A stretch of 64,000 nucleotides of DNA. It comes from Bathymodiolus brooksi (taxonomy: Eukaryota > Mollusca > Bivalvia > Mytilida > Modiolidae). Positions 39,401 to 54,400 of the stretch are shown here, in pieces. The stretch's first letter is position 1. Each line of letters starts with the position of its first letter. The stretch is from the NCBI GenBank assembly GCA_963680875.1, contig OY804575.1:103533505-103597504 (forward strand), written 5' to 3'. Below the pieces are notes generated by a model. It was given only the letters and a program-made list of their open reading frames with translations. It had not been told where the DNA came from and made no database searches. The translations under genes were made by a program, and so were the position numbers.

Positions 39401-42400
39401 AACTAAGTCCTGCCGTAGCCGCCATTTTGAATTTCATACCGGAACAAAAAACGTAAAGTTTGTAGAGGACCATCTAATGAACATTCATGTACAGTTTGGC
39501 TTTAATTATATTTGTAGTTTCTGAGAAGAAGGCATTTGAACATTTTCCCATAGGGTCCAATGTTAATCTATGTATTGCGGTGGCGGCCATCTTGGATTTC
39601 CGATCGACATAAAAAACATATAATTTGTAGAGGACCTTCCAATGATCATTCCTGGGCAGTTTGGTTTCAATTGTCCTAGTGGTTTCAGAGAAGAAGCGTT
39701 TTGAAACATTTTTCCCATAGGGTCCAATGTTAAACTAAGTCCTGCCGTAGCCGCCATTTTGAATTTCATATCGGAACAAAAAACGTAAAGTTTGTAGAGG
39801 ACCATCTAATGAACATTCATGTACAGTTTGGCTTTAATCATATTTGTAGTTTCTGAGAAGAAGGCATTTGAATATTTTCCCATAGGGTCCAATGTTAATC
39901 TATGTATTGCGGTGGTGGCCATCTTGAATTTTCGATCGGGATAAAAATAACATAAACTTTGTAGAGGACCTTCCAATGACCATTCCTGGGCAGTTTGGTT
40001 TCTATTGTCCCAGTGGTTTCAGATAAGAAGCGTTTTGAAACATTTTTCCCATAGGGTCCAATGTTAAACTAAGTCCTGCCGTAGCCGCCATTTTGAATTT
40101 CATATCGGAACAAAAAACGTAAAGTTTGTAGAGGACCATCCAATGAACATTCATGTACAGTTTGGCTTTAATAATATTTGTAGTTTCTGAGAAGAAGGCA
40201 TTTGAACATTTTCCCATAGGGTACAAAGTTAATCTATGTATTGCGGTGGTGGCCATCTTGGATTTCCGATCGACTTAAAAAACATAAATTTGTGGAGGAC
40301 CTTCCAATGATCATTCCTGGGCAGTTTGGTTTCAATTGTCCAAGTGGTTTCAGAGAAGAAGCGTTTTGAAACATTTTTCCCATAGGGTCCAATGTTAAAC
40401 TAAGTCCTGCCGTAGCCGCCATTTTGAATTTCATATCGGAACAAAAAACGTAAAGTTTGTAGAGGACCATCTAATGAACATTCATGTACAGTTTGGCTTT
40501 AATTATATTTGTAGTTTCTGAGAAGAAGGCATTTGAACATTTTCCCATAGGGTCCAATGTTAATCTATGTATTGCGGTGGCGGCCATCTTGGATTTCCGA
40601 TCGACATAAAAAACATAAAATTTGTAGAGAACCTTCCAATGATCATTCCTGGGCAGTTTGGTTTCAACTGTCCTAGTGGTTTCAGAGAAGAAGCGTTTTG
40701 AAACATTTTCCCCATAGGGTCCAATGTTAAACTAAGTCCTGCCGTAGCCGCCATTTTGAATTTCATACCGGAACAAAAAACGTAAAGTTTGTAGAGGACC
40801 ATCTAATGAACATTCATGTACAGTTTGGCTTTAATTATATTTGTAGTTTCTGAGAAGAAGGCATTTGAACATTTTCCCATAGGGTCCAAAGTTAATCTAT
40901 GTATTGCGGTGGTGGCCATCTTGGATTTCCGATCGACTTAAAAAACATAAATTTGTAGAGGACCTTCCAATGATCATTCCTGGGCAGTTTGGTTTCAATT
41001 GTCCAAGTGGTTTCAGAGAAGAAGCGTTTTGAAACATTTTCCCCATAGGGTCCAATGTTAAACTAAGTCCTGCCGTAGCCGCCATTTTGAATTTCATACC
41101 GGAACAAAAAACGTAAAGTTTGTAGAGGACCATCTAATGAACATTCATGTACAGTTTGGCTTTAATTATATTTGTAGTTTCTGAGAAGAAGGCATTTGAA
41201 CATTTTCCCATAGGGTCCAATGTTAATCTATGTATTGCGGTGGCGGCCATCTTGGATTTCCGATCGACATAAAAAACATATAATTTGTAGAGGACCTTCC
41301 AATGATCATTCCTGGGCAGTTTGGTTTCAATTGTCCTAGTGGTTTCAGAGAAGAAGCGTTTTGAAACATTTTTCCCATAGGGTCCAATGTTAAACTAAGT
41401 CCTGCCGTAGCCGCCATTTTGAATTTCATATCGGAACAAAAAACGTAAAGTTTGTAGAGGACCATCTAATGAACATTCATGTACAGTTTGGCTTTAATCA
41501 TATTTGTAGTTTCTGAGAAGAAGGCATTTGAATATTTTCCCATAGGGTCCAATGTTAATCTATGTATTGCGGTGGTGGCCATCTTGAATTTTCGATCGGG
41601 ATAAAAATAACATAAACTTTGTAGAGGACCTTCCAATGACCATTCCTGGGCAGTTTGGTTTCTATTGTCCCAGTGGTTTCAGATAAGAAGCGTTTTGAAA
41701 CATTTTTCCCATAGGGTCCAATGTTAAACTAAGTCCTGCCGTAGCCGCCATTTTGAATTTCATATCGGAACAAAAAACGTAAAGTTTGTAGAGGACCATC
41801 CAATGAACATTCATGTACAGTTTGGCTTTAATAATATTTGTAGTTTCTGAGAAGAAGGCATTTGAACATTTTCCCATAGGGTACAAAGTTAATCTATGTA
41901 TTGCGGTGGTGGCCATCTTGGATTTCCGATCGACTTAAAAAACATAAATTTGTGGAGGACCTTCCAATGATCATTCCTGGGCAGTTTGGTTTCAATTGTC
42001 CAAGTGGTTTCAGAGAAGAAGCGTTTTGAAACATTTTTCCCATAGGGTCCAATGTTAAACTAAGTCCTGCCGTAGCCGACATTTTGAATTTCATATCGGA
42101 ACAAAAAACGTAAAGTTTGTAGAGGACCATCCAATGAACGTTCATGTACAGTTTGGCTTTAATAATATTTGTAGTTTCTGAGAAGAAGGCATTTGAACAT
42201 TTTCACTTAGGGTTCAATGTTAATCTATGTATTGCGGTGGCGGCCATCTTGGATTTCCGATCAACATAAAAAACATAAATTTTGTAGAGGACCTTCCAAT
42301 GATCATTCCTGGGCAGTTTGGTTTCAACTGTCCAAGTGGTTTCAGAGAAGAAGCATTTTGAAACATTTTTCCCATAGGGTCCAATGTTAAACTAAGTCCT

Positions 42401-45400
42401 GCCGTAGCCGCCATTTTGAATTTCATATCGGAACAAAAAACGTAAAGTTTGTAGAGGACCATCTAATGAACATTCATGTACAGTTTGGCTTTAATCATAT
42501 TTGTAGTTTCTGAGAAGAAGCCATTTGAATATTTTCCCATAGGGTCCAATGTTAATCTATGTATTGCGGTGGTGGCCATCTTGAATTTTCGATCGGGATA
42601 AAAATAACATAAACTTTGTAGAGGACCTTCCAATGACCATTCCTGGGCAGTTTGGTTTCTATTGTCCAAGTGGTTTCAGATAAGAAGCGTTTTGAAACAT
42701 TTTTCCCATAGGGTCCAATGTTAAACTAAGTCCTGCCGTAGCCGCCATTTTGAATTTCATATCGGAACAAAAAACGTAAAGTTTGTAGAGGACCATCCAA
42801 TGAACATTCATGTACAGTTTGGCTTTAATAATATTTGTAGTTTCTGAGAAGAAGGCATTTGAACATTTTCCCATAGGGTACAAAGTTAATCTATGTATTG
42901 CGGTGGTGGCCATCTTGGATTTCCGATCGACTTAAAAAACATAAATTTGTAGAGGACCTTCCAATGATCATTCCTGGGCAGTTTGGTTTCAATTGTCCAA
43001 GTGGTTTCAGAGAAGAAGCGTTTTGAAACATTTTTCCCATAGGGTCCAATGTTAAACTAAGTCCTGCCGTAGCCGACATTTTGAATTTCATACCGGAACA
43101 AAAAACGTAAAGTTTGTAGAGGACCATCCAATGAACGTTCATGTACAGTTTGGCTTTAATAATATTTGTAGTTTCTGAGAAGAAGGCATTTGAACATTTT
43201 CACTTAGGGTTCAATGTTAATCTATGTATTGCGGTGGCGGCCATCTTGGATTTCCGATCAACATAAAAAACATAAATTTTGTAGAGGACCTTCCAATGAT
43301 CATTCCTGGGCAGTTTGGTTTCAACTGTCCAAGTGGTTTCAGAGAAGAAGCATTTTGAAACATTTTTCCCATAGGGTCCAATGTTAAACTAAGTCCTGCC
43401 GTAGCCGCCATTTTGAATTTCATATCGGAACAAAAAACGTAAAGTTTGTAGAGGACCATCTAATGAACATTCATGTACAGTTTGGCTTTAATCATATTTG
43501 TAGTTTCTGAGAAGAAGGCATTTGAATATTTTCCCATAGGGTCCAATGTTAATCTATGTATTGCGGTGGTGGCCATCTTGGATTTCCGATCGACTTAAAA
43601 AACATAAATTTGTGGAGGACCTTCCAATGATCATTCCTGGGCAGTTTGGTTTCAATTGTCCAAGTGGTTTCAGAGAAGAAGCGTTTTGAAACATTTTTCC
43701 CATAGGGTCCAATGTTAAACTAAGTCCTGCCGTAGCCGACATTTTGAATTTCATACCGGAACAAAAAACGTAAAGTTTGTAGAGGACCATCCAATGAACG
43801 TTCATGTACAGTTTGGCTTTAATCATATTTGTAGTTTCTGAGAAGAAGGCATTTGAACATTTTCCCATAGGGTCCAATGTTAATCTATGTATTGCGGTGG
43901 CGGCCATCTTGGATTTCCGATCGACTTAAAAAACATAAATTTGTAGAGGACCTTCCAATGATCATTCCTGGGCAGTTTGGTTTCAATTGTCCAAGTGGTT
44001 TCAGAGAAGAAGCGTTTTGAAACATTTTTCCCATAGGGTCCAATGTTAAACTAAGTCCTGCCGTAGCCGCCATTTTGAATTTCATATCGGAACAAAAAAC
44101 GTAAAGTTTGTAGAGGACCATCCAATGAACATTCATGTACAGTTTGGCTTTAATAATATTTGTAGTTTCTGAGAAGAAGGCATTTGAACATTTTTCCATA
44201 GGGTCCAAAGTTAATCTATGTATTGCAGTGGTGGCCATCTTGGATTTCCGATCGACTTAAAAAACATAAATTTGTAGAGGACCTTCCAATGATCATTCCT
44301 GGGCAGTTTGGTTTCAATTGTCCTAGTGGTTTCAGAGAAGAAGCGTTTTGAAACATTTTTCTCATAGGGTCCAATGTTAAACTAAGTCCTGCCGTAGCCG
44401 CTATTTTGAATTTCATATCGGAACAAAAAACGTAACTTTGTAGAGGACCATCCAATGAACATTCATGTACAGTTTGGCTTTAATAATATTTGTAGTTTCT
44501 GAGAAGAAGGCATTTGAACATTTTCCCATAGGGTCCAATGTTAATCTATGTATTGCGGTGGTGGCCATCTTGGATTTCCGATCGGCATAAAAAACATAAA
44601 ATTTGTAGAGAACCTTCCAATGATCATTCCTGGGCAGTTTGGTTTCAACTGTCCTAGTGGTTTCAGAGAAGAAGCGTTTTGAAACATTTTCCCCATAGGG
44701 TCCAATGTTAAACTAAGTCCTGCCGTAGCCGCCATTTTGAATTTCATATCGGAACAAAAAACGTATAGTTTGTAGAGGACCATCCAATGAACATTCATGT
44801 ACAGTTTGGCTTTAATAATATTTGTAGTTTCTGAGAAGAAGGCATTTGAACATTTTCCCATAGGGTCCAAAGTTAATCTATGTATTGCGGTGGTGGCCAT
44901 CTTGGATTTCCGATCGACTTAAAAAACATAAATTTGTAGAGGACCTTCCAATGATCATTCCTGGGGAGTTTGGTTTCAATTGTCCAAGTGGTTTCAGAGA
45001 AGAAGCGTTTTGAAACATTTTTCCCATAGGGTCCAATGTTAAACTAAGTCCTGCCGTAGCCGCCATTTTGAATTTCATACCGGAACAAAAAACGTAAAGT
45101 TTGTAGAGGACCATCTAATGAACATTCATGTACAGTTTGGCTTTAATTATATTTGTAGTTTCTGAGAAGAAGGCATTTGAACATTTTCCCATAGGGTCCA
45201 AAGTTAATCTATGTATTGCGGTGGTGGCCATCTTGGATTTCCGATCGACTTAAAAAACATAAATTTGTAGAGGACCTTCCAATGATCATTCCTGGGCAGT
45301 TTGGTTTCAATTGTCCAAGTGGTTTCAGAGAAGAAGCGTTTTGAAACATTTTTCCCATAGGGTCCAATGTTAAACTAAGTCCTGCCGTAGCCGCCATTTT

Positions 45401-48400
45401 GAATTTCATACCGGAACAAAAAACGTAAAGTTTGTAGAGGACCATCTAATGAACATTCATGTACAGTTTGGCTTTAATTATATTTGTAGTTTCTGAGAAG
45501 AAGGCATTTGAACATTTTCACTTAGGGTTCAATGTTAATCTATGTATTGCGGTGGCGGCCATCTTGGATTTCCGATCAACATAAAAAACATAAATTTTGT
45601 AGAGGACCTTCCAATGATCATTCCTGGGCAGTTTGGTTTCAACTGTCCAAGTGGTTTCAGAGAAGAAGCATTTTGAAACATTTTTCCCATAGGGTCCAAT
45701 GTTAAACTAAGTCCTGCCGTAGCCGCCATTTTGAATTTCATATCGGAACAAAAAACGTAAAGTTTGTAGAGGACCATCTAATGAACATTCATGTACAGTT
45801 TGGCTTTAATCATATTTGTAGTTTCTGAGAAGAAGCCATTTGAATATTTTCCCATAGGGTCCAATGTTAATCTATGTATTGCGGTGGTGGCCATCTTGAA
45901 TTTTCGATCGGGATAAAAATAACATAAACTTTGTAGAGGACCTTCCAATGACCATTCCTGGGCAGTTTGGTTTCTATTGTCCAAGTGGTTTCAGATAAGA
46001 AGCGTTTTGAAACATTTTTCCCATAGGGTCCAATGTTAAACTAAGTCCTGCCGTAGCCGCCATTTTGAATTTCATATCGGAACAAAAAACGTAAAGTTTG
46101 TAGAGGACCATCCAATGAACATTCATGTACAGTTTGGCTTTAATAATATTTGTAGTTTCTGAGAAGAAGGCATTTGAACATTTTCCCATAGGGTACAAAG
46201 TTAATCTATGTATTGCGGTGGTGGCCATCTTGGATTTCCGATCGACTTAAAAAACATAAATTTGTAGAGGACCTTCCAATGATCATTCCTGGGCAGTTTG
46301 GTTTCAATTGTCCAAGTGGTTTCAGAGAAGAAGCGTTTTGAAACATTTTTCCCATAGGGTCCAATGTTAAACTAAGTCCTGCCGTAGCCGACATTTTGAA
46401 TTTCATACCGGAACAAAAAACGTAAAGTTTGTAGAGGACCATCCAATGAACGTTCATGTACAGTTTGGCTTTAATAATATTTGTAGTTTCTGAGAAGAAG
46501 GCATTTGAACATTTTCACTTAGGGTTCAATGTTAATCTATGTATTGCGGTGGCGGCCATCTTGGATTTCCGATCAACATAAAAAACATAAATTTTGTAGA
46601 GGACCTTCCAATGATCATTCCTGGGCAGTTTGGTTTCAACTGTCCAAGTGGTTTCAGAGAAGAAGCATTTTGAAACATTTTTCCCATAGGGTCCAATGTT
46701 AAACTAAGTCCTGCCGTAGCCGCCATTTTGAATTTCATATCGGAACAAAAAACGTAAAGTTTGTAGAGGACCATCTAATGAACATTCATGTACAGTTTGG
46801 CTTTAATCATATTTGTAGTTTCTGAGAAGAAGGCATTTGAATATTTTCCCATAGGGTCCAATGTTAATCTATGTATTGCGGTGGTGGCCATCTTGGATTT
46901 CCGATCGACTTAAAAAACATAAATTTGTGGAGGACCTTCCAATGATCATTCCTGGGCAGTTTGGTTTCAATTGTCCAAGTGGTTTCAGAGAAGAAGCGTT
47001 TTGAAACATTTTTCCCATAGGGTCCAATGTTAAACTAAGTCCTGCCGTAGCCGACATTTTGAATTTCATACCGGAACAAAAAACGTAAAGTTTGTAGAGG
47101 ACCATCCAATGAACGTTCATGTACAGTTTGGCTTTAATCATATTTGTAGTTTCTGAGAAGAAGGCATTTGAACATTTTCCCATAGGGTCCAATGTTAATC
47201 TATGTATTGCGGTGGCGGCCATCTTGGATTTCCGATCGACTTAAAAAACATAAATTTGTAGAGGACCTTCCAATGATCATTCCTGGGCAGTTTGGTTTCA
47301 ATTGTCCAAGTGGTTTCAGAGAAGAAGCGTTTTGAAACATTTTTCCCATAGGGTCCAATGTTAAACTAAGTCCTGCCGTAGCCGCCATTTTGAATTTCAT
47401 ATCGGAACAAAAAACGTAAAGTTTGTAGAGGACCATCCAATGAACATTCATGTACAGTTTGGCTTTAATAATATTTGTAGTTTCTGAGAAGAAGGCATTT
47501 GAACATTTTTCCATAGGGTCCAAAGTTAATCTATGTATTGCAGTGGTGGCCATCTTGGATTTCCGATCGACTTAAAAAACATAAATTTGTAGAGGACCTT
47601 CCAATGATCATTCCTGGGCAGTTTGGTTTCAATTGTCCTAGTGGTTTCAGAGAAGAAGCGTTTTGAAACATTTTTCTCATAGGGTCCAATGTTAAACTAA
47701 GTCCTGCCGTAGCCGCTATTTTGAATTTCATATCGGAACAAAAAACGTAACTTTGTAGAGGACCATCCAATGAACATTCATGTACAGTTTGGCTTTAATA
47801 ATATTTGTAGTTTCTGAGAAGAAGGCATTTGAACATTTTCCCATAGGGTCCAATGTTAATCTATGTATTGCGGTGGTGGCCATCTTGGATTTCCGATCGG
47901 CATAAAAAACATAAAATTTGTAGAGAACCTTCCAATGATCATTCCTGGGCAGTTTGGTTTCAACTGTCCTAGTGGTTTCAGAGAAGAAGCGTTTTGAAAC
48001 ATTTTCCCCATAGGGTCCAATGTTAAACTAAGTCCTGCCGTAGCCGCCATTTTGAATTTCATATCGGAACAAAAAACGTATAGTTTGTAGAGGACCATCC
48101 AATGAACATTCATGTACAGTTTGGCTTTAATAATATTTGTAGTTTCTGAGAAGAAGGCATTTGAACATTTTCCCATAGGGTCCAAAGTTAATCTATGTAT
48201 TGCGGTGGTGGCCATCTTGGATTTCCGATCGACTTAAAAAACATAAATTTGTAGAGGACCTTCCAATGATCATTCCTGGGGAGTTTGGTTTCAATTGTCC
48301 AAGTGGTTTCAGAGAAGAAGCGTTTTGAAACATTTTTCCCATAGGGTCCAATGTTAAACTAAGTCCTGCCGTAGCCGCCATTTTGAATTTCATACCGGAA

Positions 48401-51400
48401 CAAAAAACGTAAAGTTTGTAGAGGACCATCTAATGAACATTCATGTACAGTTTGGCTTTAATTATATTTGTAGTTTCTGAGAAGAAGGCATTTGAACATT
48501 TTCCCATAGGGTCCAAAGTTAATCTATGTATTGCGGTGGTGGCCATCTTGGATTTCCGATCGACTTAAAAAACATAAATTTGTAGAGGACCTTCCAATGA
48601 TCATTCCTGGGCAGTTTGGTTTCAATTGTCCAAGTGGTTTCAGAGAAGAAGCGTTTTGAAACATTTTTCCCATAGGGTCCAATGTTAAACTAAGTCCTGC
48701 CGTAGCCGCCATTTTGAATTTCATACCGGAACAAAAAACGTAAAGTTTGTAGAGGACCATCTAATGAACATTCATGTACAGTTTGGCTTTAATTATATTT
48801 GTAGTTTCTGAGAAGAAGGCATTTGAACATTTTCCCATAGGGTCCAATGTTAATCTATGTATTGCGGTGGCGGCCATCTTGGATTTCCGATCGACATAAA
48901 AAACATATAATTTGTAGAGGACCTTCCAATGATCATTCCTGGGCAGTTTGGTTTCAATTGTCCTAGTGGTTTCAGAGAAGAAGCGTTTTGAAACATTTTT
49001 CCCATAGGGTCCAATGTTAAACTAAGTCCTGCCGTAGCCGCCATTTTGAATTTCATATCGGAACAAAAAACGTAAAGTTTGTAGAGGACCATCTAATGAA
49101 CATTCATGTACAGTTTGGCTTTAATCATATTTGTAGTTTCTGAGAAGAAGGCATTTGAATATTTTCCCATAGGGTCCAATGTTAATCTATGTATTGCGGT
49201 GGTGGCCATCTTGAATTTTCGATCGGGATAAAAATAACATAAACTTTGTAGAGGACCTTCCAATGACCATTCCTGGGCAGTTTGGTTTCTATTGTCCCAG
49301 TGGTTTCAGATAAGAAGCGTTTTGAAACATTTTTCCCATAGGGTCCAATGTTAAACTAAGTCCTGCCGTAGCCGCCATTTTGAATTTCATATCGGAACAA
49401 AAAACGTAAAGTTTGTAGAGGACCATCCAATGAACATTCATGTACAGTTTGGCTTTAATAATATTTGTAGTTTCTGAGAAGAAGGCATTTGAACATTTTC
49501 CCATAGGGTACAAAGTTAATCTATGTATTGCGGTGGTGGCCATCTTGGATTTCCGATCGACTTAAAAAACATAAATTTGTGGAGGACCTTCCAATGATCA
49601 TTCCTGGGCAGTTTGGTTTCAATTGTCCAAGTGGTTTCAGAGAAGAAGCGTTTTGAAACATTTTTCCCATAGGGTCCAATGTTAAACTAAGTCCTGCCGT
49701 AGCCGCCATTTTGAATTTCATACCGGAACAAAAAACGTAAAGTTTGTAGAGGACCATCTAATGAACATTCATGTACAGTTTGGCTTTAATTATATTTGTA
49801 GTTTCTGAGAAGAAGGCATTTGAACATTTTCCCATAGGGTCCAATGTTAATCTATGTATTGCGGTGGCGGCCATCTTGGATTTCCGATCGACATAAAAAA
49901 CATATAATTTGTAGAGGACCTTCCAATGATCATTCCTGGGCAGTTTGGTTTCAATTGTCCTAGTGGTTTCAGAGAAGAAGCGTTTTGAAACATTTTTCCC
50001 ATAGGGTCCAATGTTAAACTAAGTCCTGCCGTAGCCGCCATTTTGAATTTCATATCGGAACAAAAAACGTATAGTTTGTAGAGGACCATCCAATGAACAT
50101 TCATGTACAGTTTGGCTTTAATAATATTTGTAGTTTCTGAGAAGAAGGCATTTGAATATTTTCCCATAGGGTCCAAAGTTAATCTATGTATTGCGGTGGT
50201 GGCCATCTTGGATTTCCGATCGACTTAAAAAACATAAATTTGTAGAGGACCTTCCAATGATCATTCCTGGGCAGTTTGGTTTCAATTGTCCAAGTGGTTT
50301 CAGAGAAGAAGCGTTTTGAAACATTTTTCCCATAGGGTCCAATGTTAAACTAAGTCCTGCCGTAGCCGCCATTTTGAATTTCATACCGGAACAAAAAACG
50401 TAAAGTTTGTAGAGGACCATCTAATGAACATTCATGTACAGTTTGGCTTTAATTATATTTGTAGTTTCTGAGAAGAAGGCATTTGAACATTTTCCCATAG
50501 GGTCCAAAGTTAATCTATGTATTGCGGTGGTGGCCATCTTGGATTTCCGATCGACTTAAAAAACATAAATTTGTAGAGGACCTTCCAATGATCATTCCTG
50601 GGCAGTTTGGTTTCAATTGTCCAAGTGGTTTCAGAGAAGAAGCGTTTTGAAACATTTTTCCCATAGGGTCCAATGTTAAACTAAGTCCTGCCGTAGCCGC
50701 CATTTTGAATTTCATACCGGAACAAAAAACGTAAAGTTTGTAGAGGACCATCTAATGAACATTCATGTACAGTTTGGCTTTAATTATATTTGTAGTTTCT
50801 GAGAAGAAGGCATTTGAACATTTTCCCATAGGGTCCAATGTTAATCTATGTATTGCGGTGGCGGCCATCTTGGATTTCCGATCGACATAAAAAACATATA
50901 ATTTGTAGAGGACCTTCCAATGATCATTCCTGGGCAGTTTGGTTTCAATTGTCCTAGTGGTTTCAGAGAAGAAGCGTTTTGAAACATTTTTCCCATAGGG
51001 TCCAATGTTAAACTAAGTCCTGCCGTAGCCGCCATTTTGAATTTCATATCGGAACAAAAAACGTAAAGTTTGTAGAGGACCATCTAATGAACATTCATGT
51101 ACAGTTTGGCTTTAATCATATTTGTAGTTTCTGAGAAGAAGGCATTTGAATATTTTCCCATAGGGTCCAATGTTAATCTATGTATTGCGGTGGTGGCCAT
51201 CTTGAATTTTCGATCGGGATAAAAATAACATAAACTTTGTAGAGGACCTTCCAATGACCATTCCTGGGCAGTTTGGTTTCTATTGTCCCAGTGGTTTCAG
51301 ATAAGAAGCGTTTTGAAACATTTTTCCCATAGGGTCCAATGTTAAACTAAGTCCTGCCGTAGCCGCCATTTTGAATTTCATATCGGAACAAAAAACGTAA

Positions 51401-54400
51401 AGTTTGTAGAGGACCATCCAATGAACATTCATGTACAGTTTGGCTTTAATAATATTTGTAGTTTCTGAGAAGAAGGCATTTGAACATTTTCCCATAGGGT
51501 ACAAAGTTAATCTATGTATTGCGGTGGTGGCCATCTTGGATTTCCGATCGACTTAAAAAACATAAATTTGTGGAGGACCTTCCAATGATCATTCCTGGGC
51601 AGTTTGGTTTCAATTGTCCAAGTGGTTTCAGAGAAGAAGCGTTTTGAAACATTTTTCCCATAGGGTCCAATGTTAAACTAAGTCCTGCCGTAGCCGACAT
51701 TTTGAATTTCATACCGGAACAAAAAACGTAAAGTTTGTAGAGGACCATCCAATGAACGTTCATGTACAGTTTGGCTTTAATAATATTTGTAGTTTCTGAG
51801 AAGAAGGCATTTGAACATTTTCACTTAGGGTTCAATGTTAATCTATGTATTGCGGTGGCGGCCATCTTGGATTTCCGATCAACATAATAAACATAAATTT
51901 TGTAGAGGACCTTCCAATGATCATTCCTGGGCAGTTTGGTTTCAACTGTCCAAGTGGTTTCAGAGAAGAAGCATTTTGAAACATTTTTCCCATAGGGTCC
52001 AATGTTAAACTAAGTCCTGCCGTAGCCGCCATTTTGAATTTCATATCGGAACAAAAAACGTAAAGTTTGTAGAGGACCATCTAATGAACATTCATGTACA
52101 GTTTGGCTTTAATCATATTTGTAGTTTCTGAGAAGAAGCCATTTGAATATTTTCCCATAGGGTCCAATGTTAATCTATGTATTGCGGTGGTGGCCATCTT
52201 GAATTTTCGATCGGGATAAAAATAACATAAACTTTGTAGAGGACCTTCCAATGACCATTCCTGGGCAGTTTGGTTTCTATTGTCCAAGTGGTTTCAGATA
52301 AGAAGCGTTTTGAAACATTTTTCCCATAGGGTCCAATGTTAAACTAAGTCCTGCCGTAGCCGCCATTTTGAATTTCATATCGGAACAAAAAACGTAAAGT
52401 TTGTAGAGGACCATCCAATGAACATTCATGTACAGTTTGGCTTTAATAATATTTGTAGTTTCTGAGAAGAAGGCATTTGAACATTTTCCCATAGGGTACA
52501 AAGTTAATCTATGTATTGCGGTGGTGGCCATCTTGGATTTCCGATCGACTTAAAAAACATAAATTTGTAGAGGACCTTCCAATGATCATTCCTGGGCAGT
52601 TTGGTTTCAATTGTCCAAGTGGTTTCAGAGAAGAAGCGTTTTGAAACATTTTTCCCATAGGGTCCAATGTTAAACTAAGTCCTGCCGTAGCCGACATTTT
52701 GAATTTCATACCGGAACAAAAAACGTAAAGTTTGTAGAGGACCATCCAATGAACGTTCATGTACAGTTTGGCTTTAATAATATTTGTAGTTTCTGAGAAG
52801 AAGGCATTTGAACATTTTCACTTAGGGTTCAATGTTAATCTATGTATTGCGGTGGCGGCCATCTTGGATTTCCGATCAACATAAAAAACATAAATTTTGT
52901 AGAGGACCTTCCAATGATCATTCCTGGGCAGTTTGGTTTCAACTGTCCAAGTGGTTTCAGAGAAGAAGCATTTTGAAACATTTTTCCCATAGGGTCCAAT
53001 GTTAAACTAAGTCCTGCCGTAGCCGCCATTTTGAATTTCATATCGGAACAAAAAACGTAAAGTTTGTAGAGGACCATCTAATGAACATTCATGTACAGTT
53101 TGGCTTTAATCATATTTGTAGTTTCTGAGAAGAAGGCATTTGAATATTTTCCCATAGGGTCCAATGTTAATCTATGTATTGCGGTGGTGGCCATCTTGAA
53201 TTTTCGATCGGGATAAAAATAACATAAACTTTGTAGAGGACCTTCCAATGACCATTCCTGGGCAGTTTGGTTTCTATTGTCCCAGTGGTTTCAGATAAGA
53301 AGCGTTTTGAAACATTTTTCCCATAGGGTCCAATGTTAAACTAAGTCCTGCCGTAGCCGCCATTTTGAATTTCATATCGGAACAAAAAACGTAAAGTTTG
53401 TAGAGGACCATCCAATGAACATTCATGTACAGTTTGGCTTTAATAATATTTGTAGTTTCTGAGAAGAAGGCATTTGAACATTTTCCCATAGGGTACAAAG
53501 TTAATCTATGTATTGCGGTGGTGGCCATCTTGGATTTCCGATCGACTTAAAAAACATAAATTTGTAGAGGACCTTCCAATGATCATTCCTGGGCAGTTTG
53601 GTTTCAATTGTCCAAGTGGTTTCAGAGAAGAAGCGTTTTGAAACATTTTTCCCATAGGGTCCAATGTTAAACTAAGTCCTGCCGTAGCCGACATTTTGAA
53701 TTTCATACCGGAACAAAAAACGTAAAGTTTGTAGAGAACCATCCAATGAACGTTCATGTACAGTTTGGCTTTAATAATATTTGTAGTTTCTGAGAAGAAG
53801 GCATTTGAACATTTTCACTTAGGGTTCAATGTTAATCTATGTATTGCGGTGGCGGCCATCTTGGATTTCCGATCAACATAAAAAACATAAATTTTGTAGA
53901 GGACCTTCCAATGATCATTCCTGGGCAGTTTGGTTTCAACTGTCCAAGTGGTTTCAGAGAAGAAGCATTTTGAAACATTTTTCCCATAGGGTCCAATGTT
54001 AAACTAAGTCCTGTCGTAGCCGCCATTTTGAATTTCATATCGGAACAAAAAACCTTGAGATTGTAGAAGACCGTCCAATGAACATTCATGTACAGTTTGG
54101 CTTTAATAATATTTGTAGTTTCTGAGAAGAAGGCATTTGAACATTTTCCCATAGGGTCCAATGTTAATCTATGTCCTGCGATGGCAGCCATCTTGGATTT
54201 CCGATCGGCATAAAAAACATAAACTTGGTAAAGGACATTCCAATGATCATTCATTTTCAGTTTGGGTTCAGTCAGTTCATTAGTTTCAGAGAAGAAGATC
54301 TTTGAAATTTCAGCCAATCAGAGCATATTATTGGCCCTGGCAGCCATATTGAATATCCGACTGGAACAAAAAACAGCAACTTTGTAGAGGACCATCCAAT

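Noticed and set aside
27606..54317. Nearly a hundred minus-strand reading frames of 66-161 codons with LTLDPMGKMFQNASSLKP-type text
   Set aside because: They are translations of the satellite unit. Unit length is usually not a multiple of three, each unit has stops, and the frames overlap and restart with every repeat. No signature of protein selection is visible.
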